Shown here piece after piece: positions 58,790 through 64,000 of a stretch of 64,000 nucleotides of DNA. Made by a program: the position numbers and the translations under genes. How positions within the stretch are numbered: position 1 is the stretch's first letter; each line of letters starts with the position of its first letter. Under the pieces are notes generated by a model. That model was not told where the DNA came from. It searched no databases and saw only the letters and a list, made by a program, of their open reading frames with translations. This DNA is from Mesorhizobium sp. M3A.F.Ca.ET.080.04.2.1 (GTDB lineage: Bacteria > Pseudomonadota > Alphaproteobacteria > Rhizobiales > Rhizobiaceae): NCBI RefSeq assembly GCF_003952525.1, contig NZ_CP034451.1, positions 744,001 to 808,000 of the forward strand. Direction: 5' to 3'.

Positions 58790-59542
58790 TCAGCTCTTTG
58801 GCGGTTCGGTGCCGAACCACTTCTTGTAGATCGTGTTATAGGTGCCGTCGCTTTTCAGCTTGGCGATCGACGCGTTGACCTTGGCGACGAGCTCGCTGCC
58901 CTTCGGGAAGGCGATGCCATATTGCTGGGCCATCATTTGCGGGCCGACGGTCTTCACTTTCCCCTGGCCGTTGGTCTTGATGTAGTAAAGCACGTTCGGT
59001 GTGTCGTGCATGGCGGCGTCGGCGCGCCCGGTCGCGACTTCCAGATAGGCATTGTCGCTGTTCGGGAACAGGCGCAACTCGGTGTCCTTGAAGTGCTCCT
59101 TGGCGTAGTCGGTGGCTGAGGTGCCGGTCTTGACGGCAAGCGTCTTGCCGGCGAGATCGTCCGGACCCTTGATCGCACTGTCGACCGGCACCATCAGCAG
59201 GAAGCCGCTGTCGTAATAGCCATCCGAAAAGTCGATGACCTTCTTGCGTTCATCCTTGATGGTGATGCCGGCAAGGCCGACGTCGACCTGCTTGGTCTGC
59301 AGCGCCGGAATGATGCCGTTGAAGTCCATCGGCTGCAGCGTGTAGGTCACGCCAATGTCCTTGGCGATTGCCGCCCACAGGTCGATGTCGAAGCCGACAT
59401 ACTTGTCGCCCTCCTTGAATTCGAACGGAACAAAGGCGGTGTCCGTCGCCACGATCAGGTCGGCGGCAAAGGCAGGTTGGCCAAGCACAAGTGTTGCCGC
59501 GACGGCCGCTGCGGCGGTGAGGCTTGCAAGCGCGAACTTCAT
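58790..59542 (-). CDS. Amino-acid ABC transporter substrate-binding protein
   Basis: The product has 250 residues from the ATG at 59542. It has a signal peptide ([20 protein letters not shown], cleavage near AFA-AD) and an SBP_bac_3 domain ([20 protein letters not shown], later [14 protein letters not shown] and [16 protein letters not shown]). It is closest to GlnH-like proteins. The conserved Arg and Asp for an alpha-amino acid are not clearly all present in the short motifs, so the ligand could be a different amine. Confidence 0.92.
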   Translation of the reverse strand: MKFALASLTAAAAVAATLVLGQPAFAADLIVATDTAFVPFEFKEGDKYVGFDIDLWAAIAKDIGVTYTLQPMDFNGIIPALQTKQVDVGLAGITIKDERKKVIDFSDGYYDSGFLLMVPVDSAIKGPDDLAGKTLAVKTGTSATDYAKEHFKDTELRLFPNSDNAYLEVATGRADAAMHDTPNVLYYIKTNGQGKVKTVGPQMMAQQYGIAFPKGSELVAKVNASIAKLKSDGTYNTIYKKWFGTEPPKS

Positions 59543-59603
59543 TTTTCGGGTTCCCCTGTTTGTTGGAATTGCCACGGAACCCTAGCACCGCTGTACCCTT
59601 ATC

Positions 59604-59649
59604 GCAAATCTAAAATGCATTTTGTTCTATGAATGCCTTTTAGATTTGC
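59604..59649. promoter_or_regulatory. 46-bp imperfect palindrome upstream of the ABC transporter genes
   Basis: The 18-base arms starting GCAAATCTAAAATGCATT and AATGCCTTTTAGATTTGC differ by one base and flank a ten-base loop. A perfect inner dyad AAAATGCATTTT is at 59612-59623. It lies 62 bases upstream of the binding-protein start, between it and the BKACE stop. An operator for one of the two RpiR proteins is the simplest reading; an mRNA hairpin is the alternative. Confidence 0.72.
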
Positions 59650-59682
59650 ATGACCGCCTGTTTGGTCCCGGAGAAATGAGCC

Positions 59683-60543
59683 CTAGTCGAAGGCCCATTG
59701 GGCTCGCAACGCGTCCGCACCGGCAAGCCTCAGCCCACACGCTTCGACCGCCCGTCTGGTGGCCGCGACAAGGTCCTGATTTCCGGAAGCCAGCGCTCCA
59801 TCGGGGAGCAAAAGATTGTTTTCGAATCCGACGCGCGCGTGCCCCCCAAGCAGTGCCGCGGCGGTGACGCAGGCCGTCTCGCAAGCGCCGAAGGCGCAGA
59901 CCATCCAATGCCTGAATGGGGCAGTGCCGGGGGCCAGAAACGGCAGCAAGTCGGCAGGGCTGGATTTCTGCCCGACCGTGTAGCGACCAAGCACATAGAG
60001 AACGGGCACGTTGTCGAAGGGTATCACGCCGCGCTTCGCGAGCGCCGCCAGCCGGGTCGCTTCTTCCGGCGAATAGAGGATGACCTGCGGCGCGATCTTC
60101 TCCACCCGCAACTTTTGGAGAAACGCAGCGAAGGCGCTTTCGTGCGCTTCATCCGGGACGAATTCGCGCAAGGCCAGCGAAACCGCTTCGGGGCGCGTCT
60201 CAAGCACCACGCGCATCTGCTGCTCTGGTTGATACATCTCCAAGGCCTCACTCGTGATCTGGACCACCAGACCTTCGCCGACGCGAGCTTTGATCGCCGC
60301 CGTCGCGGCCCGATAAGCCTCGGCGTCCAGCAGGTGACCTCCATCGCGGTCGCGGACATGGACATGGATCATGGCAGCGCCGGCATCGAGCGAGGCTGCG
60401 GCAACGCTCGCCAGTTCTTCGGGGGTGATCGGCAAGGCGGAATGATCCACCTTCGTGCGCCTGCCGCCATTGGGCGCCACGGCGATGACGACCGAATCGG
60501 ATCGCCCGGAAGCGGCCTGCCCTTCAGTTGTGCCGTTGCGCAT
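59683..60543 (-). CDS. BKACE-family beta-keto acid cleavage enzyme
   Basis: The product has 286 residues from the ATG at 60543, with GGAG six bases upstream; upstream ATGs at 60555 and 60564 would overlap the operator. The DUF849 fold has zinc ligands in AAMIHVHVRDRDGGHLLD, TSEALEMY, and the C-terminal ARVGFENNLLLPDGALASGN. BKACE enzymes cleave a beta-keto acid with acetyl-CoA to acetoacetate and a new CoA ester. The cluster's class III aminotransferase could supply the beta-keto acid. Confidence 0.85.
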   Translation of the reverse strand: MRNGTTEGQAASGRSDSVVIAVAPNGGRRTKVDHSALPITPEELASVAAASLDAGAAMIHVHVRDRDGGHLLDAEAYRAATAAIKARVGEGLVVQITSEALEMYQPEQQMRVVLETRPEAVSLALREFVPDEAHESAFAAFLQKLRVEKIAPQVILYSPEEATRLAALAKRGVIPFDNVPVLYVLGRYTVGQKSSPADLLPFLAPGTAPFRHWMVCAFGACETACVTAAALLGGHARVGFENNLLLPDGALASGNQDLVAATRRAVEACGLRLAGADALRAQWAFD

Positions 60544-60556
60544 GGCCAGCTCCATT

Positions 60557-60583
60557 TGTTGCATACTGCTATTGTTTGCAACA
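60557..60583. promoter_or_regulatory. RpiR operator candidate between BKACE and RpiR genes
   Basis: TGTTGCA (60557-60563) and TGCAACA (60577-60583) form a perfect dyad with 13 bases between. A further TTGCATG follows at 60588. The site covers the start region of the minus-strand operon and precedes the divergent RpiR gene by 40 bases. Confidence 0.65.
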
Positions 60584-60622
60584 TCTATTGCATGCCCGAG
60601 CAGCGGCGTCTATGGTTGCGGC

Positions 60623-61513
60623 ATGATCCGCGCGCCACTCTCCGATGCCATCGTCGAGATCTTCGACACCTTGCCCTCCCAGTTGCAGGGCGCTGCGCGC
60701 TATCTGCTCGACAATCCCGAAGACGTCGCGCTGTTGTCGATGCGCGAGCAGGCCCGTCGCGCCGGCTTGCAGCCCTGGACGATGGTGCGCCTGGCGAAAC
60801 GGCTGGGCTTCGACGGCTACGAACCGCTGCGGTCGCTCTACGCCAACGCCATGCGACAAGGAGAACTCGGCTTTGCGGGCAAGGCCGGCGCGCAGCTCGC
60901 GCGGCAAAAGCAGGTTGGCGACCGGGCGTTGGCCGCCGAGATGATCAGGTCGCTGTCGGCCCAAGTCGCCGAACTCGGCGAGACCGACCGGCTCGAGTCT
61001 CTGGTCGCCGCCGCCGAGGCGCTGCATGCGGCGCGCCGGATATTCTGCCTCGGGCTGCGCTCCAGCCATCCGGTCGTCGCGCATTTCGCCTATGTCATGT
61101 CCTTCCTCGGCGAAAAGGCCGTCATGCTGGACGCCGCATCGGGAGCCGGTACCGACGCCATTCGCCTGGCGGCCGACGAGGACGTGCTGCTCGTGGTCAG
61201 CGTCGCCCCCTACACCAGGACAACCGTCGACCTTGCCCGTCGCGCGGCAGCCAATGGCGTGCCGGTGATCGCGCTCACCGACAGCGCCGTATCGCCGCTC
61301 GTCGGTTTGGCTGGACTTTCGGTCCTGATCGCGACCGAAAGCCCGTCCTTCTTCCACACCATGGCGCCGGCCTTCATCGTCGGCGAGGTTCTCGCGGCGC
61401 TGATCGCCGGCAAGGGGGGAGAAGGTTCGCTCGCCGCCATTCGCCGCACCGAGGATCAACTGTCCCAACTCGACATCCACATTCTGACGCCGCGCGGCCG
61501 GAGGAAAGCATGA
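60623..61513 (+). CDS. MurR/RpiR-family regulator (2)
   Basis: The product has 296 residues from the ATG at 60623 (MIRAPLSDAIVEIFDTLPSQ). The HTH is REQARRAGLQPWTMVRLAKR. The SIS domain has LLVVSVAPYTRTTVDLARRA and AANGVPVIALTDSAVSPLVG. It is divergent from BKACE and overlaps the aminotransferase start by four bases. Its SIS core resembles the other RpiR in the cluster (shared APYTR), so the two may be paralogues responding to related ligands. Confidence 0.9.
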   Translation: MIRAPLSDAIVEIFDTLPSQLQGAARYLLDNPEDVALLSMREQARRAGLQPWTMVRLAKRLGFDGYEPLRSLYANAMRQGELGFAGKAGAQLARQKQVGDRALAAEMIRSLSAQVAELGETDRLESLVAAAEALHAARRIFCLGLRSSHPVVAHFAYVMSFLGEKAVMLDAASGAGTDAIRLAADEDVLLVVSVAPYTRTTVDLARRAAANGVPVIALTDSAVSPLVGLAGLSVLIATESPSFFHTMAPAFIVGEVLAALIAGKGGEGSLAAIRRTEDQLSQLDIHILTPRGRRKA

Positions 61514-62835
61514 CCCACATCCTGCACCGCCAGATCCACGCCAAGCTGCCCATCGCCAGCGGCGGCAAGGGCGTCGAGCTCTTCGATACCGACGGGCGCG
61601 CCTATATCGATGCCTCGGGCGGAGCAGCGGTTTCGTGCCTCGGCCACGGTCATCCCGATATCCTCGCCGCCATGCACCGGCAGGCCGACCGGCTTGCCTA
61701 TGCCCATACCAGCTTCTTCACCAGCGACGTCGCCGAAGCGCTCGCCGACCGGCTCGTGGCGGACGCTCCGGCCGGGATCAGCCATTGCTATTTCGTCTCG
61801 GGCGGCTCGGAGGCGGTCGAGGCCGCGCTCAAGATGGCGCGGCAGTATTTCGTCGAGATCGGCGAGCCGCAGCGCCGCAACATCATCGCCCGCAGGCAAA
61901 GCTACCACGGCAACACGCTCGGCGCGCTCGCGACCGGCGGCAACGAATGGCGCCGCGCGCAGTTCCGGCCGCTGCTCATCGACACGCATCACATTGATCC
62001 CTGCTTCGCCTATCGTTTCCAGGAAGCGGGCGAGACGGATGCAGAATATGCCGCGCGCGCGGCACAGGCGCTGGAGGACAAGATCCTCGAGCTCGGGCCT
62101 GAAACGATCATGGCCTTCGTTGCCGAAACGGTGGTCGGCGCGACGGCAGGCGCCGTGCCGCCGGTGGCGGATTACCTCCGCCGCATCCGCGAAATCTGCG
62201 ACCGCCACGGCGTCCTGCTGATCCTCGACGAGGTCATGTGCGGCATGGGCCGCACCGGAACGCTGCATGCCTGCGAGCAGGACGGCGTCGTTCCCGACCT
62301 GATGACGATCGCCAAAGGGCTGGGCGGCGGCTATCAACCGATCGGCGCCGTCCTGCTCAGCCGAAAGATATTCGATGCGTTCGCGAACGGCTCGGGCCTT
62401 TTCCAGCACGGCCACACCTATATCGGCCATCCCATGGCCTGTGCGGCGGCACTTGCCGTTCGGGAGGTGATCGCCCGCGACAGGCTGCTCGAAAACGTCA
62501 GAGCCATGGGCCACTATCTGTCGCGCCGGCTTGGCGAGCGGTTCAGCAATCATCCTAATGTCGGCGACGTCCGCGGGCGCGGCCTGTTCATGGGCGTCGA
62601 ACTGGTCGAAGACCGTTCGACCAGGCAGCCGTTCGATCCGAAGCGGAAACTGCATGCGAGGATCAAGAAGGCGGCGATGGCGCGTGGGCTTCTCGTGTAC
62701 CCCATGGGAGGCACGATCGACGGGGTCAATGGCGACCACGTGCTTCTCGCGCCACCGTTCATCAGCGGCGAGCAGGTCATCGATGCGATCGTCGAACGCC
62801 TCGACGATGCCATCCGGGATGCATTGCGGGCCTGA
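61510..62835 (+). CDS. Class III (omega) aminotransferase
   Basis: The product has 441 residues from the ATG at 61510 after GGAGGAAAGC. The PLP site is MTIAKGLGGGYQPIGAVLLS with the Schiff-base Lys. The aspartate contacting the ring nitrogen lies in LLILDEVMCGMGRTGTLHAC. SGGSEAVEAALKMARQYF is also typical. It belongs to the beta-alanine/diamine/omega-amino-acid group and would turn an amino acid into a keto acid for the BKACE step. The start overlaps the RpiR stop (ATGA). Confidence 0.9.
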   Translation: MTHILHRQIHAKLPIASGGKGVELFDTDGRAYIDASGGAAVSCLGHGHPDILAAMHRQADRLAYAHTSFFTSDVAEALADRLVADAPAGISHCYFVSGGSEAVEAALKMARQYFVEIGEPQRRNIIARRQSYHGNTLGALATGGNEWRRAQFRPLLIDTHHIDPCFAYRFQEAGETDAEYAARAAQALEDKILELGPETIMAFVAETVVGATAGAVPPVADYLRRIREICDRHGVLLILDEVMCGMGRTGTLHACEQDGVVPDLMTIAKGLGGGYQPIGAVLLSRKIFDAFANGSGLFQHGHTYIGHPMACAAALAVREVIARDRLLENVRAMGHYLSRRLGERFSNHPNVGDVRGRGLFMGVELVEDRSTRQPFDPKRKLHARIKKAAMARGLLVYPMGGTIDGVNGDHVLLAPPFISGEQVIDAIVERLDDAIRDALRA

Positions 62836-62983
62836 GCCGGACAGCCAAGGGTTGGCCAGCCGGACCGCGACGAGGGCTGCGCTCGTCCAGGTCGACAGGA
62901 TGACCGGACCAGGGCCGGATTGGGCTGGCATTGATGGGGGCAATGGTCCAAGAAGGATCACTCGAACGTGATTGCCCTTCCAG

Positions 62984-64000
62984 ATGTCCTCTATCCGCCC
63001 GCTGATCCCTCTCCTCATTGCCGCAGGCATCCTGCTCGGCGGCAACGGACTGCAGGGCACGCTGATTGCATTGCGCGGCGCGCGGGAAGGCTTTTCCGCC
63101 TCCGACATCGGCCTGATGGGCACGTTCTACTTCGCCGGCTTCCTGCTCGGCTGCCTTGCGGTCACCCACATCCTCAAGGCCGTCGGCCATGTACGGACGT
63201 TCTCGGCACTCGCCGCGATCGCTTCGGTCGGCACGCTGCTCTTGGTGCTTGTTATCAACCCGGTGATGTGGTGCGCGATACGCTTTGCCGGCGGCTTCTG
63301 CTTCGCCGGCCTGTTCACCGTCATGGAGGCATGGCTCAATTCAGGCGTCGGCAACAAGGACCGTGCCCGGGTGCTCGCCATCTACCGCATGGTCGACATC
63401 GGCTCGGTGACCAGCGCGCAGTTCCTGATCCCGGTGTTCGGCGCCGGCGGCTTCGCCATCTTCGCCGTGATGTCGATGATGATCACCTTGTCGCTGGTGC
63501 CGGTCTCGCTTGGTGACCGCTCCAATCCGGCGCCGCCGGAAGAGGTCAAGCTCGACCTGCCGCGGGTGTGGCGGATCTCGCCGCTCGGCTCGATCGGCTG
63601 CATCGCCGTCGGAGTGACCAACAGCGCCTTCCGCACGCTGTCCCCGGTCTATGCCGAGGAGATCGGCATGTCGGTTGCCGACGTCGTGACCTTCGTCAGC
63701 GTCGGCATCTTTGGCGGGGCGCTTATCCAGTATCCGCTCGGCTATCTCTCCGACCGCTGGGACCGGCGCTCGGTGCTGCTGACGACAACATGCTGCGCCA
63801 TGCTCGCGGCGCTGGCGCTGGCCTTCGTGGCGCGCAGCGACCCGTTCCTCAACTTCGTCATCGTCTTCATCTTCGGCAGCTTCGCCATGCCGCTTTACTC
63901 GCTGTCGGCGGCACATTCCAATGACCGCGCAGGCAAGGGTGAATTCGTGCTAATCAATGCGGCGCTGATGCTGTTCTATTCCTTCGGCGCCATCGGCGGG
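62984..64000 (+). CDS. MFS transporter, YcaD-like (partial)
   Basis: The frame runs from the ATG at 62984 (MSSIRPLIPLLIAAGILLGG) to the window edge, giving 339 residues. About ten helices are visible, with MFS motifs GLMGTFYFAGFLLG and GYLSDRWDRRSVLLTTTCCA between halves. It lies 148 bases after the aminotransferase and may carry a substrate or product of the cluster. The C-terminus is outside the window. Confidence 0.85.
   Translation, partial: MSSIRPLIPLLIAAGILLGGNGLQGTLIALRGAREGFSASDIGLMGTFYFAGFLLGCLAVTHILKAVGHVRTFSALAAIASVGTLLLVLVINPVMWCAIRFAGGFCFAGLFTVMEAWLNSGVGNKDRARVLAIYRMVDIGSVTSAQFLIPVFGAGGFAIFAVMSMMITLSLVPVSLGDRSNPAPPEEVKLDLPRVWRISPLGSIGCIAVGVTNSAFRTLSPVYAEEIGMSVADVVTFVSVGIFGGALIQYPLGYLSDRWDRRSVLLTTTCCAMLAALALAFVARSDPFLNFVIVFIFGSFAMPLYSLSAAHSNDRAGKGEFVLINAALMLFYSFGAIGG

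Noticed and set aside
59698..61509. Long plus-strand open frame reading into the aminotransferase
   Set aside because: It is antisense to BKACE and out of frame with the RpiR gene, with Arg-rich composition. The real gene starts at 61510 with its own ribosome binding site.

Overview
The window is a GC-rich, densely coded stretch of an alphaproteobacterial chromosome. It is most consistent with a Rhizobiales member close to Mesorhizobium. This rests on recognisable housekeeping neighbourhoods (glyA-nrdR-ribD-ribE-ribH-nusB; fabH-plsX-DUF177-bc1 chaperone next to bamE and hppA; ldtR with an L,D-transpeptidase; hemB of the Mg-type; bpt; parC; aspS) and on short intergenic palindromes of the style common in mesorhizobia. 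No species can be assigned from sequence reading alone.

Layout. 1-6.45 kb is a surface polysaccharide locus: a Wzz/GumC-type chain-length protein (cut by the left edge), a Wza-like export lipoprotein, a GT4 glycosyltransferase, a WcaJ-like initiating sugar transferase and an O-antigen-ligase/polymerase-like protein. A tRNA-Pro(GGG) follows at 6489. 6.6-10.2 kb holds small genes: a LysE-type exporter, a YbaK-type tRNA editing protein, an HTH protein, an extremely histidine-rich secreted peptide, a small secreted protein and a DUF883-like membrane protein. 10.2-31.6 kb is conserved core: a MerR regulator, ihfA, fabH, plsX, DUF177, a bc1 assembly chaperone, bamE, hppA, an MFS protein, nusB, the riboflavin genes, nrdR, glyA, the LdtR/LdtP pair, a 3-hydroxyisobutyryl-CoA hydrolase, a DUF2066 gene that looks frameshifted, and hemB.

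31.7-42.6 kb is a more variable block: a DHFR-like reductase, an aldo/keto reductase, a GT90 protein, a divergent GntR/MFS pair with clear operators, a DUF423 protein, two tandem paralogous micro-ORFs with three copies of a perfect LacI-type operator next to a LacI-family regulator, an OpgC-like acyltransferase, an esterase and SthA. Core genes resume at 42.7-52.4 kb: an RDD protein, bpt, an EamA transporter, an AI-2E-family permease, parC, a secreted protein and aspS. 52.5-64 kb is accessory and catabolic: a DeoR regulator beside a probable Imm11-like orphan immunity gene, an MFS protein, and a two-operon cluster. That cluster comprises a BKACE enzyme, a polar amino-acid ABC transporter, a C45 amidase-like enzyme and an RpiR regulator on the minus strand; a second RpiR, a class III aminotransferase and an MFS carrier (cut by the right edge) lie on the plus strand.

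The two most interesting systems are (i) the pair of 43- and 47-residue proteins sharing MHP..xLFxDxYxNxWGI, each with a strong ribosome binding site and bracketed by LacI operators, and (ii) the catabolic cluster at 55.4-62.8 kb, whose gene content suggests uptake, deacylation, transamination and acetyl-CoA-dependent cleavage of an unknown amino compound. Both functional readings are inference.
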